From positions 4,030,001-4,094,000 of the forward strand of contig NZ_CP121261.1 in the NCBI RefSeq assembly GCF_029637605.1: a DNA stretch of 64,000 nucleotides, read 5' to 3'. This document shows positions 36,601 to 43,608 of this stretch, piece after piece; position 1 is the first letter of the stretch; every line of letters starts with the position of its first letter. The stretch is from Achromobacter spanius. Its GTDB lineage: Bacteria; Pseudomonadota; Gammaproteobacteria; Burkholderiales; Burkholderiaceae_B. The translations under genes were made by a program, and so were the position numbers. The notes beneath the pieces are model-generated. The model was given only the letters and a program-made list of their open reading frames with translations, had not been told where the DNA came from and did not search any database.

Positions 36601-38610
36601 CGTGCGCAGCACTACCGGGCCGCCGGCCTGCACACTGCCGCCAGCACCAATCGACAGATCGCCGCCCGACGCCAGCGTCACTGCGCCCCGCGCGGCATCC
36701 GCCGCACCGACAACGCCCAGCGTGCCCGCCGCCCGCACGTCCACGCCTTGATTGCCGCTCAGGGTGCCCGCCAACAAGGCATTGCCGCCTGCCTTCAGGT
36801 CGACGCTAGTCTCGGACACCATGTCGCCGCCCGTGCGCACATCGCCACCGGCGTTCACCACGATGCGCTTGCCCTGCGCCTTGCTGGCCTGACCCAAGCG
36901 CAGATCGCTTCCGCTGTTCAGGTCAAGCGCACCACCGTAGGCCAGCGCGCTGCCATCCATGCGCAGATGGCGCCCCGCATCGATCGACAGGGCGCCATCC
37001 GTCAATGCCACGCCGGCGAGACTGGCGTTACCGCCCGCGCGCATCGTCAAGCCCTGGGCCGATTGCAGATGCGCGCCGGCGTCAGAAGCCAAGTCCGCGC
37101 CAGCCTGCATCAGCAGGTTGCCGGACGTGTATACCTGGCGCGGCAACACCAGGTCGCGTCCCGCTTCCAGCGTGACACCTGCCTTGGCGGAGACGACGCC
37201 GGGCGACACCGATCCGCCGCCTGCCTGCGTTCCGGCAGCCGTGCTTGCTGCCGATGAACTGCCTCCTGCGCCGCCAGCACTGCCGCCACTTCCACTGTTT
37301 CCACTGCCGTCTCCAGCGCTGCCGCCAGTGCCGCCACTGTTTCCGCTGCCGCCCCCTGCGCCACCGCCATTACCGGCCACGCCCCCGTTGCCAGTACCCG
37401 CGCCGGGCTGCGTCACCGAAGCCTGCACGCCCGCCACCTTCAGATTGCGGCTGGCAAGCGCCTTGATGTCCTGATCAGCCGTCAACAAATGGCCCGACAG
37501 AGCCAGGTCCCGGCCCGCGACGACGCGCAACGCGCCCTGGGTGCGCAGACTGCCTTGCGCGCCGACGGTGACATCCTTGCCGCCCCGCACGCTTAACGGC
37601 CCGCCGGCCCCCACCGCGCCCTGGATGCTGGCATCGCGCCCCGCGATCAATGTTGTTGCGCCCGCGGCCTGCGCCGTGCCCTGCACGGATAGATCCCGAC
37701 CGCTTGTCATGCGCAGCGCGCCCGCTGCCTGCGCGGTGCCGCTGGGCGTGATGCGCAGGTCTCCCGCCGCGTCAACGTGCAAGTCGCCAGTCAGCGCCAC
37801 CAGGTTGCCACCGATGTTCACGCCCACGCCGGCCTCGGTACCAATCAGCCTGATGCTGTTTGCGTACATGCCACCGAGCGCGGCCGTGTCCAGCGCCACG
37901 TCGGGCTTGGGGCCTTGCCCGGCTTGGGCGGACACCGCACCCGTGCCGTAGTCGACGCGCGCGGCGCCGGCCGTGACGTTAAGCCTGTCGGCCCAGACGC
38001 CCGCATTGATTTCCAGCGTGCGGGCAAGCAGATCCACCTGGCTCAGGTTGGCGCCGTACAAGCCGTCGCCCTCAATGCGGAGCTTGCCCGACGCGATGTC
38101 AAAGCCGATACGGCCATCGGAACCGACTTGCGGCTGGCCGGTCGTCAACGTGGCGCGGTCGGCGTTCAAGAAGTCGCAGCCATTGCAGGTGATGCCGGCG
38201 GGATTGGCGACGATGATGTTTGCCCGGTTGCCGGCCACCTCCAGGGTGCCCAGCAATTGCGACGGATTCGGCGCCGTGACCTGGTTGAGGATGGTGGTGG
38301 CACGCTGGTTGCCCAACATGATGTTGCCCGCGACCTGGCCGGCCAACTGCGTCTGGCTGGCGCCGCCGCTGTTGTTGAGCACCGCGCCGGACGGGCCCAC
38401 GTTGAATTGCGTGTAGCGGTTGTTCGACACCCCGCCCGCCGAGGGCGGCGCGATGTTGATGACAGGCACCCCGTTGGTGACGCCCACGGCAGGCTTGGCG
38501 CCGGCAACGCTCTTGTCCACCGTGATCGGCAAGGTCTGCGCCAGCACCGGCGACCAGACCTGCAAGAAAACGACGGACCAGACAATCATCGAACGAAGCT
38601 TGGACATCAT
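24646..38610 (-). CDS. TpsA/CdiA-like giant haemagglutinin with ParB/Srx-like C-terminal toxin
   Basis: About 4,654 residues. A signal peptide (MMSKLRSMIVWSVVFLQVW, cut near LAQ) leads to a TPS secretion domain (NNRYTQFNVGPSGAVLNNS, NPAGITCNGCDFLNADRAT). Residues 300-2700 are a long array of about 20-residue FHA repeats (AGRDLxVxG), broken by a Gly/Ser linker (about 403-472) and a GAGTQ-type repeat (about 1865). A Cys-rich region lies at 2730-2920, then a YP-like stretch (DPRFIGQRPTVSSDYLFEL), more FHA repeats, a pretoxin region, and a toxin end (PPIKMDGDVIVDGNHRYIA) like ParB/sulfiredoxin folds. The ATG at 38610 is preferred to the TTG at 38646 because it starts the signal peptide. Secreted by the TpsB 113 bases upstream. 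Confidence 0.9.
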   Translation of the reverse strand: MMSKLRSMIVWSVVFLQVWSPVLAQTLPITVDKSVAGAKPAVGVTNGVPVINIAPPSAGGVSNNRYTQFNVGPSGAVLNNSGGASQTQLAGQVAGNIMLGNQRATTILNQVTAPNPSQLLGTLEVAGNRANIIVANPAGITCNGCDFLNADRATLTTGQPQVGSDGRIGFDIASGKLRIEGDGLYGANLSQVDLLARTLEINAGVWADRLNVTAGAARVDYGTGAVSAQAGQGPKPDVALDTAALGGMYANSIRLIGTEAGVGVNIGGNLVALTGDLHVDAAGDLRITPSGTAQAAGALRMTSGRDLSVQGTAQAAGATTLIAGRDASIQGAVGAGGPLSVRGGKDVTVGAQGSLRTQGALRVVAGRDLALSGHLLTADQDIKALASRNLKVAGVQASVTQPGAGTGNGGVAGNGGGAGGGSGNSGGTGGSAGDGSGNSGSGGSAGGAGGSSSAASTAAGTQAGGGSVSPGVVSAKAGVTLEAGRDLVLPRQVYTSGNLLMQAGADLASDAGAHLQSAQGLTMRAGGNASLAGVALTDGALSIDAGRHLRMDGSALAYGGALDLNSGSDLRLGQASKAQGKRIVVNAGGDVRTGGDMVSETSVDLKAGGNALLAGTLSGNQGVDVRAAGTLGVVGAADAARGAVTLASGGDLSIGAGGSVQAGGPVVLRTEGALNAAGTVSSMAALSAQAARDAKVDGKLLAGGSLLLQADGQVKAGANARLQSEGAMTLLAGKDLSLAGEAQTNAGLMLNAGRDLRIDGAAHAYAGALALTAGNTLQLGKASRTQGDGVSAQAGGDFIADGAMASRGDMVLAAGRDTLVGGQAQATGKLDLQSAGNVTLAQGARVEAERSADILAGQDILIAGALRSNEGNRIGAKGALRLDGEISVAQGGLDMLAGKELSVGKQGKAVAGGALQGKSGGALTVDGALSSKDAQTLTAARDINVGGQLLSGDRLSLRAGLGLGTSGAAQLQSAKNMTLSAGQDAKLAGSAVSDGAIAIDAARDLNVDGSALAHGGALNLNSRNDLRLGETSQVQGLGVAFAASRDLYTSGEVSAVGAAVLTAGNRAMLGGKLGADGDLTLRAADAAYVTGTFEATGSAALSSDSDITLAGSLRSNLGAQVNAASKLDITGAAEAVRGALNLGSGSDLSIGARGRVQAAGPLALRTGGALNAAGTVSSLAGLTAQAAHDAIVDGKLLASGPLSLKAFGKIVASAEAHLQSEATMTLQAGQDLFLAGEAQANAGITLDAGDDLRIDGAARAYDGALALNAGKALRLGESSRTQGEGISATAGSDLYAAGTMGSRGGIELAAGRDARVDSTALASGDVSLVAARDLNMSKAAQWEAEGASRAAAGNAMRLSGAWRGNGDMTLAAVGALTVDGALTASVGGLDLSAGGDLSVGALARMAAAGPLRAKTDGDLHVAGTVSSLKALTLQAARNASISNQLYAAGALDVQAGQSLTTASGSHLQSDGAMALNAGQDLTIAGTALSERGMALAAVRDLRVEGNALAEGGTLDLKSGNDLLLGVGSQLQGMNVQGQSGRDLAVHGVLVSKGDALLRAERDAGVTGKVGVDGSLNLNAGNNIRVGAAGQLEASKKTQIHALGDATVAGAVRGDRGTSIQAGGALAMTGTAASAKGPLQLIAGQDLTLSSDSQAFAGGALLARAGASLMAAGTMSSLADLVLDAAANMTVAGQTLATGALSANVGGVLTARADSRLQADGAIAVNADTATLAGMLVAGQSAQVQVQNDLTVEGTVLADKDALVASSGGDMTLGGASALQAGGKLDARAGGKLLAAGSVSSETDIVLTAGKDAELTGKTVANGALAIDAGRNLAVAENALAQGSGKLLMSAGQDLRIAGTAGTAEGAGTRGAGTQGADTQSAGTQGAGTQSARSASAASGGTLHAQAGRDLSITDTGIVTAGSPIALKATRDINIDGIATALAGSLQADAGANLQVGAAGRMQASDNLAASAGADLDSDGAIAAGGGLTLAAGASARLGGVVAALGERAAGDALITAQHDLTVKQGAQVQAAGTLTARAGRDLNATGALSSVADMALAAARDLRINGTAASDANLTLTGRDLSVAATGLAQAGGTLAATAQGALLAAGRLLAGQSQALIAGTDLTVDGTVAALNGNLTLTSQRGDLALGAASTVQASGTLTAKAGAALRTQGSLAAGQGMALRAGTDATLGGIAATQAGDLTARAAGDLAVAAEGRLQSNRGLDLQAGGALANAGVVSAQEDASVRAGKTLLNPGSVLAGGDLLVTTPGLLSNAGRLVAGVDGDGALKQPGSLTLAAGTIVHPGTSLAGKDLSLTAGGLDLTHGTLSAVGNVKLGTPGAIDTRHAVVQGGGLDISAANLRNQAGKLTSTGDARLALSGELNNAEGLIAAAGDMRVDAATVINRAGTLAGGNLVINASGAVDNHSGLIQADNALTLTSATLDNSATLEAAKSAAKSAPQGVLGKVVTIVADRVNNQGGSIQAGHNLTLTTRELDNQGGEVAAQGNAHIVADTLKNGQGKLLGGNSLTVIAHVLHGLGTLQSAGDLSFHYAGALNQPGDLSSGRDMNLSVGGAVDNSATISAGRDLNIKANSLTNHATGQLLAGGANTITVAHDLINAGLIDGAVTRINAGSVDNLARIYGDKVAILANTLVNRAGTGGGAVIASRGAMDLGVATLVNRAHALIYAGADLATGGALDAGGNAVGQAASLLNTGATIEAAGNARISAASLHNHNANYASQTVQVSSQAKVYFTPAGSTDMYDAETNWLCDEVTPMCSKDPAWLNDDPERMFLLPSAKYPQARYGPPFDYTPGGKRKARVSSPIAPTYTPANSGCSGGDAGGPCWDEPEKFLYASDARIWAVFGVTPPTGTLPIWVPPASPCIGNRPACVAEAARRKAYEAAYAAYKTPHLELNARIREFNADFNNRLVGSLTYYQVNETVTETRTLSSDPGKILSGGAMTLAGTVTNDKSQIAAGGALSVAGSAIHNVGASGQRTITREGRATLSQPRSSYRYETSVPYTAKLAAQGIELPVGTSGGYTNVTLGGSAPGPTGVGTPGPVLVASLDLPGGTVVRTVSNPASIPDSQLFAVNQRPDAPYLVATDPRFIGQRPTVSSDYLFELLRQPGALPDTSIAGGAGAGGGLTGPRVDQPADASLVQAAISAGTVTPQAAAGPAVGAGSGGDAQRLDAPAASSVHGAALGSGSTIAGHDVQGGKTLSSARLAGWDTLVPKGARFLTPSGQPKRLGDGFYEQKLVSDQILATTGQRFLERFGDNDSQYKALLAAGAQFARDHNVQVGVALTDAQQRQLKTDLVWLVAQTVTLPDGSAETVLVPKVYLLVRKNDLKGDGTLMAGRDVKLVADGNIDNSGTIGARHATVMSASNIVNQAGGLVQGATVDLSARTNLTNLASRIKGDAVTLKAGRDIALTSTAASENFGSTWGSHVTGVARVDAGDLNMRAGRDINLTAAQVNAERNAGLQAGRDINLETLTERHGESIVINKKNRHDLSTSKEIGSSIAAGGNLTLIAGQDVNARAADVTADKKLAVGAGRDINLTAGVESGSAYDELHYKKRGFLSSKTTHIINSTDWEQAKGSTFTGDTAVLMAGRDLNVAGSNTGAQKDLVMSAKRDVNILPGQNAEDSYDYKMVKKSGFGAMGGLSYGTSKQTDSLDSKKVFHNASTVGSVEGDVLINAGSALNIKGGNVIARRGDITLIGKEVNIGAALDTTKEKEFHEIKQTGLSINANTPLVDAMQTAGRMGDAAGRTDNKVMQGLALATTGLAAANAYDAVAADPKSAGGVSVSINFGVSKSQSTTDRASSSALGSTVAAGKDLTIVAKGAGSASDVTVTGSRLSAGNNTIIKADGDILLQAAQNTFEQHTKNKSYSGSVGIGVSANSEDGIGVMLNLSAGGGRGRADGKDANWTYTDVTAGNVLTLQSGGDTSLIGAIASADQIIASVGKNLQIETLQDTSTYVSKQQSAGVQASICIYGYCKSSVSGNVSQGRMDSNFQSATQQAGLKAGDGGFLVNVGQNTTLTGGVVSSSDQAVADGLNELSTGTLVVKDLQNMARYKADQVALSGGYSWGGSGEGDAKKGDVGTNSKGQAAGGADKVPGTSLPTSSNGASAGMPVVVAASGNANSTTHSAISGGSVVIRDGAGQIALTGKTAAETIAALNRDTSDTLNALKPIFDKEKIEAGFEIASEASRQMGQFLTNRAKEKQAAEKALSDAIDTGGANDAASMSALMDQVQRARDWSAGGKYGLVLLALSGGAGANVTGSTSAFVQSAAVNFLQGLGAAQVKQIADSLGRDPQAEAARAALHGIVGCAGAAGQGAACASGALGASAGSILNSLMGSPEGLTPEQVDARRNLVTSLVAGIASAAGADAATAGTAAGLETSQNWGQFAIPAVSAAAAKCATTPSCQRAVTYVSDKTVYVAVQMKDGAIYVGTAALVGITAASDAVGNWVSEFVGSAVGRETALPGKPGEVVRVDTPPPMPSEKETFGSEIPSWPGEPVGSIGVPGQENNGPSGGATMISPIPGAAQSTIIFQQGHGQRIGTPYVSSGVEVTPDVVERALRGDPAFGIQGAVSLPAIQRYVDRLLAGEVSPPIKMDGDVIVDGNHRYIAARILGREVKVVPSVLPNSLRDKKSSISKIEVDSADWGNH
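27833..28845. repeat. direct repeat R1, main tpsA copy
   Basis: Partner of 23102-24114. It lies inside tpsA at about residues 3255-3592, downstream of the putative receptor-binding and YP-like regions and upstream of the second FHA block. Recombination between the copies would delete the current toxin and immunity gene and fuse the secretable N-terminus to orphan 1. Confidence 0.9.
29860..30420 (-). other. Cys-rich, putative receptor-binding region of TpsA
   Basis: Codes for about 190 residues that break the FHA repeat pattern and contain three close Cys pairs: WLCDEVTPMCSKD, NSGCSGGDAGGPCWDE and PCIGNRPACVAEA, with many Pro, Trp and Tyr. In CdiA proteins the mid-protein non-repeat domain recognises the target-cell receptor. 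Location (residues about 2730-2920) and the change in composition suggest the same role; this is inference. Confidence 0.5.
32940..33020. repeat. 15-bp tandem repeat coding GAGTQ-type pentapeptides
   Basis: Five to six imperfect 15-base units coding (G/S)A(G/D)T(Q/R) on the minus strand, inside the FHA repeat array at about residue 1865. The number is likely to vary between strains by slippage without changing the frame. Confidence 0.75.
37195..37400. repeat. Gly/Ser-rich linker-coding low-complexity region
   Basis: Codes about 65 residues that are mostly Gly, Ser, Asn and Ala (pieces such as GNGGGAGGGSGNSGGTGG). It interrupts the FHA repeats near residue 403-472. The DNA is a CCGCCA/CTGCCG-type microsatellite. 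Probably a flexible spacer between the TPS domain and the shaft. Confidence 0.75.
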
Positions 38611-38723
38611 GCGTACCCGGTAACGTAGGGGTCGACTACGGCGCAAGCCGTGGCGCCCGAAGCCAAGCCCCGGGCCGTGTCGACCGGATCAATCAGGAAG
38701 GCTGGCGGCGCAAGGCCGGCGGG

Positions 38724-40433
38724 TCAGAACTCGAACATCAATGCGGCCGCGAAAACGGTAGACGCGGTTCTCAAGGACTCGGGTTTTTTCAAAGGCCAAC
38801 CGGCGGAAAGGTCGTAGCTGGCGTCCACATAAGGGATGGCTAAACGCCCGCGCAGCCCGGCCACCGCACCTACCAAGGTGCGCCCGGTCAGCCATTGCGC
38901 CGATTCGCCGCCCACGCGGCCGGCGTCCACGCCCGCATAAAGTTGATGGCCCGGCGCGCCGAGCATGTTTTCGAGCCCCAGCGACACGTCGTTGCGCAGG
39001 GTCCAGCCGTCTTCCGCCGCCAGCGTCATCTGGCCGTCGAAACCACGCACCGCGTAGCGATTGCCGATGGTGAAGTAGTCCGATGGCACGATTGCCGTCT
39101 TGGCGTGCTGGATCTGCCAGTTCACTTGGTAGGCCCAAGGCTGGTCCGCCAGTTGGAATGGCAGGTAAAGGCCGGCATTGGCCGTCACAATGGTGCTGCG
39201 GCCATCCCAGTCGGGTTTGCCGTACACGTAGCCGGGCTGGTCGGACATTCCCGCCAGCGTGCCGCGCACGCCTGCTCCGATATCCAGCACGGCGCGCCCC
39301 AGGTAATGGCGGTGCCCGAAGCTGAAGTCGTAACCCGTGACGTCGCGCCGCTGGACTTCAATGGGGACGTCGTTCAAGGTGCTGCCGACACGCTTGCGCA
39401 GCATCGCCACCGTTGCCGTGCCCTTGTAGTCGGTGCCGCGATAGGGCACCACTGACACGCCCGCCTGCAACTGCTTGGTGGTGCCACCAAAGACGATGGG
39501 CTCATCAAACCCGGCTACGGCTTGTCGATAGGTGGATTTGCTTGCGCCCGCGAACAGCGCCCAATAGCCGAAGGGAATGCTGTAGTGGATGGAAGCCGCC
39601 CGCGTGTTGGATTCCGCGTCGCGCCAACGTGCATTGCTGTTCCACGACACCGACAACTGGTCGTAGAGGAACAAGGGGGAATCCAGCGTCAGCCCGGCGT
39701 TGACTTGATACTTGCCGATGGCGTCCAGGCCGCCGTTATCGCTGCCCACATAGCCATGCCAGCGTTTGCCCGTGCCCGGGCGAAGAACGATGTCGGAATC
39801 GCCCAGTTCCGGGCCGGGTCCCACATCGATGGCTGCGTCAGCCTGACCGCGAAGCCGGCGAATATTCTCCAGCGCCTGGTCCAGATCGCGCTGATTCAAC
39901 TCTCCGCCCGGGCCGGTCGGCAACGCCGTACGCCACCAACCGATGGCGCCTTCGTCCTGCACGCCGGAGATGCGGCCAGGCAGGTAGCGCAAGGTCAGGA
40001 CGCCCGCGGCCAGGGACTGCTCAGGCACAACCACCCGCGCGGTCACCTGGCCGCCGCTGATCAGTCGTTCAATCAGGTGGTCCTGCAAGACACGCAGGCC
40101 CTGCCCGCCGACGCAATGACCGATGACGGCGTTGGCCGCGCTCGCCAGTTCCGCGGGAGGCGCCGTGCCGTCCCAAGCCAATTCGCGCATCACGAAGCAA
40201 GGCGTTTCGGTGGGCAGGTCCAGCTTGGCTTGGCCGGGCCGGGCGCCAGAAGACATGACGTCCGGGCGCTCCGCCGAGCGGGCACGCTGAATGTCCAGTT
40301 CTTGCTCGAGCCTGCGTTCAATTTCGGTGGGAAGCACAGCCGTTGCGGGCGGGCTTTGCGCGAGGGATACGGTGGGTAAGGCTCCTGCCACCAACAGGCT
40401 TGCGGTAAGACGCCAGCGCCAAAAAGAATTCAT
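38724..40433 (-). CDS. TpsB/CdiB/FhaC-like outer-membrane two-partner secretion transporter
   Basis: A 569-residue protein with a signal peptide (LTASLLVAGALPTVSLAQS), two POTRA domains (TPCFVMRELAWDG, then QVTARVVVPEQSLAAGVLTL), and a C-terminal 16-strand beta-barrel ending in MFEF with a terminal Phe. The loop-6 motif is AVRGFDG (VRGF), diagnostic of TpsB/FhaC proteins. It exports the downstream TpsA through the outer membrane. The order B-A-I is like E. coli cdiBAI rather than Burkholderia bcpAIOB. No strong Shine-Dalgarno is visible at the ATG. Confidence 0.94.
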   Translation of the reverse strand: MNSFWRWRLTASLLVAGALPTVSLAQSPPATAVLPTEIERRLEQELDIQRARSAERPDVMSSGARPGQAKLDLPTETPCFVMRELAWDGTAPPAELASAANAVIGHCVGGQGLRVLQDHLIERLISGGQVTARVVVPEQSLAAGVLTLRYLPGRISGVQDEGAIGWWRTALPTGPGGELNQRDLDQALENIRRLRGQADAAIDVGPGPELGDSDIVLRPGTGKRWHGYVGSDNGGLDAIGKYQVNAGLTLDSPLFLYDQLSVSWNSNARWRDAESNTRAASIHYSIPFGYWALFAGASKSTYRQAVAGFDEPIVFGGTTKQLQAGVSVVPYRGTDYKGTATVAMLRKRVGSTLNDVPIEVQRRDVTGYDFSFGHRHYLGRAVLDIGAGVRGTLAGMSDQPGYVYGKPDWDGRSTIVTANAGLYLPFQLADQPWAYQVNWQIQHAKTAIVPSDYFTIGNRYAVRGFDGQMTLAAEDGWTLRNDVSLGLENMLGAPGHQLYAGVDAGRVGGESAQWLTGRTLVGAVAGLRGRLAIPYVDASYDLSAGWPLKKPESLRTASTVFAAALMFEF

Positions 40434-40811
40434 AACGGGTCGGCGCCCGCAGCGTGTGCGCGGAGCGATCTATCTCACAGAAACTGATGAAGCGGCAGTC
40501 TGTCGTGAAAGATCGTTAACAACAATACTAATTGGGCGCCGACCACAAAAATCTGAGTTTTACTAATATTTGAACGCTGTTTGGGTGAACTTAGCAAAAC
40601 AAGACGGATTTTTTCGAATCAGCCACCCGACTCCGACGTCAAACTCGGAGAAACGTAAGGGCTTTTCCATCGCGTATTCGTATCGTGCCGGCGCTGCATC
40701 AGAACCCGCCGACGCTGCCCGTTTGCCCCTAAAATACGGCCCCTGCTCTGCCGCGCTAAAATTGCGCAGATTTTGATCATTGGCGCCGGCTCGCGCCCAC
40801 CGAGGTATTCC
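40434..40811. promoter_or_regulatory. divergent intergenic region between tpsB and rimO
   Basis: 378 bases, AT-rich in the middle (about 40505-40620, with tracts such as AACAACAATACTAATT and GGATTTTTTCG). It must hold the promoter of the tpsB-tpsA-immunity unit on the minus strand and of rimO on the plus strand. No motif could be assigned with confidence. A GAGG site precedes the rimO ATG. Confidence 0.5.
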
Positions 40812-42128
40812 ATGTCTTCCCCCAAAGTCGGCTTCGTCAGCCTGGGCTGTCCTAAAGCCCTGGTCGACTCCGAACGCATCCTGACCCAACTGCGCACCGA
40901 AGGGTACGAAGTCACGCCCGAGTACAACGATGCGGACGTCGTCGTCGTCAATACCTGTGGGTTCATTGACAGCGCCAAGGCCGAATCGCTTGAAGCCATT
41001 GGCGAAGCGCTGGCCGAGAACGGCAAGGTCATCGTCACCGGCTGTATGGGCGTTGAGGAATCGGTGATCCGCAAGGTGCACCCCAGCGTGCTCGCGGTGA
41101 CCGGTCCCCAGCAGTATGAAGAGGTGGTGCGCGCCGTGCATGACGCCGCGCCGCCCAAGCAGGACCACAACCCCTATCTGGATCTGGTGCCGCCGCAGGG
41201 CATCAAGCTCACGCCGCGCCACTACGCCTACCTGAAGATCTCGGAAGGCTGTAATCACCGTTGCAGCTTCTGCATCATCCCGTCGATGCGCGGTGACCTG
41301 GTCAGCCGCCCGGTGGGCGATGTGCTGAGCGAAGCCGAACGCCTGGTCAAGGCCGGTGTGAAGGAACTGCTGGTGATCTCGCAGGACACCAGCGCGTACG
41401 GCGTGGATGTGAAGTACCGCAGTGGCTTCTGGAACGGTCGCCCGGTCAAGACGCGCATGACGGAGCTCTGTCTGGCCTTGTCCGAAATGGGCGTCTGGAC
41501 GCGCCTGCACTATGTGTACCCGTACCCGCACGTGGACGAAGTGATTCCGCTGATGGCCGAGGGCAAGATCCTGCCGTACCTGGACATTCCGTTCCAGCAC
41601 GCCAGCCCGCGCATCCTGAAAGCCATGAAGCGTCCGGCGTTCGAAGACAAGACGCTGGCGCGCATCAAGCGCTGGCGCGAGATCTGCCCCGACCTGACCA
41701 TCCGTTCCACCTTCATCGTGGGCTTTCCCGGCGAGACCGAGGAAGACTTCCAGTACCTGTTGGACTGGATGCAGGAAGCGCAGCTGGATCGCGTGGGCTG
41801 TTTCCAGTATTCGCCGGTGGAAGGCGCGCCCGCGAACCTGCTGGACAACCCCGTGCCCGACGAGGTCAAGCAAGACCGCTGGGAACGTTTCATGGAATTG
41901 CAGCAGGGCATTTCGACTGCGCGCCTGGCCCGCAAGGTGGGCCGCGAGATCGACGTGCTGATCGATGAAGTGGACGAAGACGGCGCCATTGGCCGCAGCA
42001 GCGCCGACGCGCCTGAGATCGACGGCTGTGTGTACGTCAGTTCGGAAAAAACGCTGAAAGCGGGCGACCTGGTGCGCGTGCGCGTCACCGAATCAGACGA
42101 ATACGACCTCTGGGGCGAGGCGATCTGA
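40812..42128 (+). CDS. rimO: ribosomal protein S12 methylthiotransferase RimO
   Basis: A 438-residue radical-SAM methylthiotransferase. UPF0004 domain ([37 protein letters not shown]) with three cluster Cys, radical-SAM C-x3-C-x2-C in [18 protein letters not shown], and a C-terminal TRAM domain ([19 protein letters not shown]). It adds a methylthio group to an Asp of S12. The frame is open upstream to 40773, but the ATG at 40812 with GAGG upstream gives the usual N-terminus. Confidence 0.97.
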   Translation: MSSPKVGFVSLGCPKALVDSERILTQLRTEGYEVTPEYNDADVVVVNTCGFIDSAKAESLEAIGEALAENGKVIVTGCMGVEESVIRKVHPSVLAVTGPQQYEEVVRAVHDAAPPKQDHNPYLDLVPPQGIKLTPRHYAYLKISEGCNHRCSFCIIPSMRGDLVSRPVGDVLSEAERLVKAGVKELLVISQDTSAYGVDVKYRSGFWNGRPVKTRMTELCLALSEMGVWTRLHYVYPYPHVDEVIPLMAEGKILPYLDIPFQHASPRILKAMKRPAFEDKTLARIKRWREICPDLTIRSTFIVGFPGETEEDFQYLLDWMQEAQLDRVGCFQYSPVEGAPANLLDNPVPDEVKQDRWERFMELQQGISTARLARKVGREIDVLIDEVDEDGAIGRSSADAPEIDGCVYVSSEKTLKAGDLVRVRVTESDEYDLWGEAI

Positions 42129-42212
42129 TAAAGCAGATACAGCAGGGGCGCGCCGCCAGCCTTGACGGTGCGCCCCTCTTGGTTTGACCGCGCCCGTCAG
42201 GCGGACGCCCAC

Positions 42213-42240
42213 GCCGCGCGCAACGCGCGGCTGTTTCTTT
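42213..42240 (+). terminator. rho-independent terminator of rimO
   Basis: An 8-bp GC stem (GCCGCGCG / CGCGCGGC) with a CAA loop, followed by TGTTTCTTT. It ends at the stop codon of the convergent ferritin-like gene. Confidence 0.8.
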
Positions 42241-42790
42241 ACAGGAAATCCGCCAGATCGTCGGCGTGTTCCTCTTCCACTGCCAGAATCTCTTCCAGCA
42301 GGCGACGCGTGGTCGAGTCCTGTTCACCTATGTATTCGATCATCTGGCGATAGCTGTCGATGGCGATACGTTCGGCGATCAAGTTTTCCTTGATCATGTC
42401 TTGCAGGCTTTTGCCTTCGACGTATTCCGAATGGCTGCGCTCCAGGATGCCCTTGGGAGACAGGTTCGGTTCACCGCCCAACTGCACGATGCGCTCGGCC
42501 AGACGGTCGGCGTGATCCTGCTCTTGCGTGGCGTGTTCGGCGAATTCCGCGGCCACCGGTTCGGCGTTCAATCCACGGGCCATGAAGTAGTGGCGCTTGT
42601 AGCGCAGCACACAGACGATTTCCGTGGCCAGTGCTTCGTTCAGCAGTTTCAGCACGGTTTCGCGGTCTGCGCGATAGGTGTCCGTGACGGCGCCGGACTC
42701 GATGTCTTGGCGTGCTTTGGCGCGGATCGCCTTCACGTCCATGTCGAATGGGCGGCTGGCCTTCTCGGGGGTTCGGGTTGCTTGTTCCAT
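42239..42790 (-). CDS. ferritin-like / bacterioferritin-type protein
   Basis: A 183-residue four-helix protein. Carboxylate and His ligands appear in LNEALATEIVCVLRYKRHY, EHATQEQDHADRL, AERIAIDSYRQMI and AVEEEHADDLADFL, as in di-iron ferritin-like proteins. It may store iron or protect against iron-driven oxidation. The first 35 residues are a charged extension. A GAGGAG site precedes the ATG. It could equally be called Dps-like; the helices fit bacterioferritin better, though no heme Met can be assigned. Confidence 0.82.
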   Translation of the reverse strand: MEQATRTPEKASRPFDMDVKAIRAKARQDIESGAVTDTYRADRETVLKLLNEALATEIVCVLRYKRHYFMARGLNAEPVAAEFAEHATQEQDHADRLAERIVQLGGEPNLSPKGILERSHSEYVEGKSLQDMIKENLIAERIAIDSYRQMIEYIGEQDSTTRRLLEEILAVEEEHADDLADFL

Positions 42791-43020
42791 ATCGTTCGCT
42801 CCTCTAGTTAGTGAAAGCCCTACGACGCTGGATTTCCAGTCGTACCGAACAACCCAGTCTACCGATCACAGCGGAACTTGCTGTGTCCAAACATTGCTCC
42901 TGCCACCAATTTGCACGGCTCGGGGCCCGGAAACGCGCCCGCTGACCTTCTCGTAAACTATCGACTTCCCGGAATGCCCGTGACGCAATCTGTAACGGGC
43001 CCGGCCATCTCGTATCTGTC

Positions 43021-43608
43021 ATGAACCTGAAGAACATCTGCGTGTATTGCGGCTCGAATCCCGGCACCCGCCCGGACTACATCGAACAGGCCCGCGTGCT
43101 GGCCCGCGAATTGGTCAAGCGCGACCTGGGGCTGGTGTACGGCGGATCCGTCGTCGGCATCATGGGCGTGGTGGCCAACGAGGTGCTCGCGGCCGGTGGC
43201 CGCGTGATTGGCGTGATCCCCGAACTGCTGCAGAAAAAAGAACAGGCGCATCGCGGCCTGACCGAACTGCACCTGGTGCAGAACATGCACGAGCGCAAGG
43301 CGATGATGATCGAGAAGTCCGACGGTTTCATCGCGCTGCCTGGCGGCGCCGGCACGCTTGAAGAGTTTTTTGAAGTCTGGACCTGGGCGCAATTGAACAT
43401 GCACCAGAAGCCCTGCGGCCTGTTGAATATCGCGGGGTACTACGATGCGCTGGTGCAGTTCGTGGACCACGCCGTCGAAGAAGCCTTCATCCGCCCCCAG
43501 CATCGCGACATGCTGGTCGTGGAAGAAGACCCCGCCCTGCTGCTGGATCGCTACGCCATCTACGAGCCGCCCAACGTCTCGAAGTGGTTCGATCCCATCA
43601 CGGCCTGA
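43021..43608 (+). CDS. LOG family protein (TIGR00730, cytokinin riboside phosphoribohydrolase-like)
   Basis: A 195-residue Rossmann-fold protein starting NLKNICVYCGSNPG, with VYGGSVVGIMGVVANEV and the signature LPGGAGTLEEFFEVWTWAQ (PGGxGTxxE). LOG enzymes cleave nucleoside 5'-monophosphates to base and ribose phosphate. Length fits the family. Its stop overlaps the next start (TGATG). Confidence 0.92.
   Translation: MNLKNICVYCGSNPGTRPDYIEQARVLARELVKRDLGLVYGGSVVGIMGVVANEVLAAGGRVIGVIPELLQKKEQAHRGLTELHLVQNMHERKAMMIEKSDGFIALPGGAGTLEEFFEVWTWAQLNMHQKPCGLLNIAGYYDALVQFVDHAVEEAFIRPQHRDMLVVEEDPALLLDRYAIYEPPNVSKWFDPITA

Noticed and set aside
37195..37400. Short repeats considered as a CRISPR array
   Set aside because: Units are Gly/Ser codons in frame, without constant repeats and unique spacers.
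42804..43067. 87-codon minus-strand frame upstream of the ferritin-like gene
   Set aside because: Overlaps the start of the LOG gene, has no recognisable motif and an unlikely composition.
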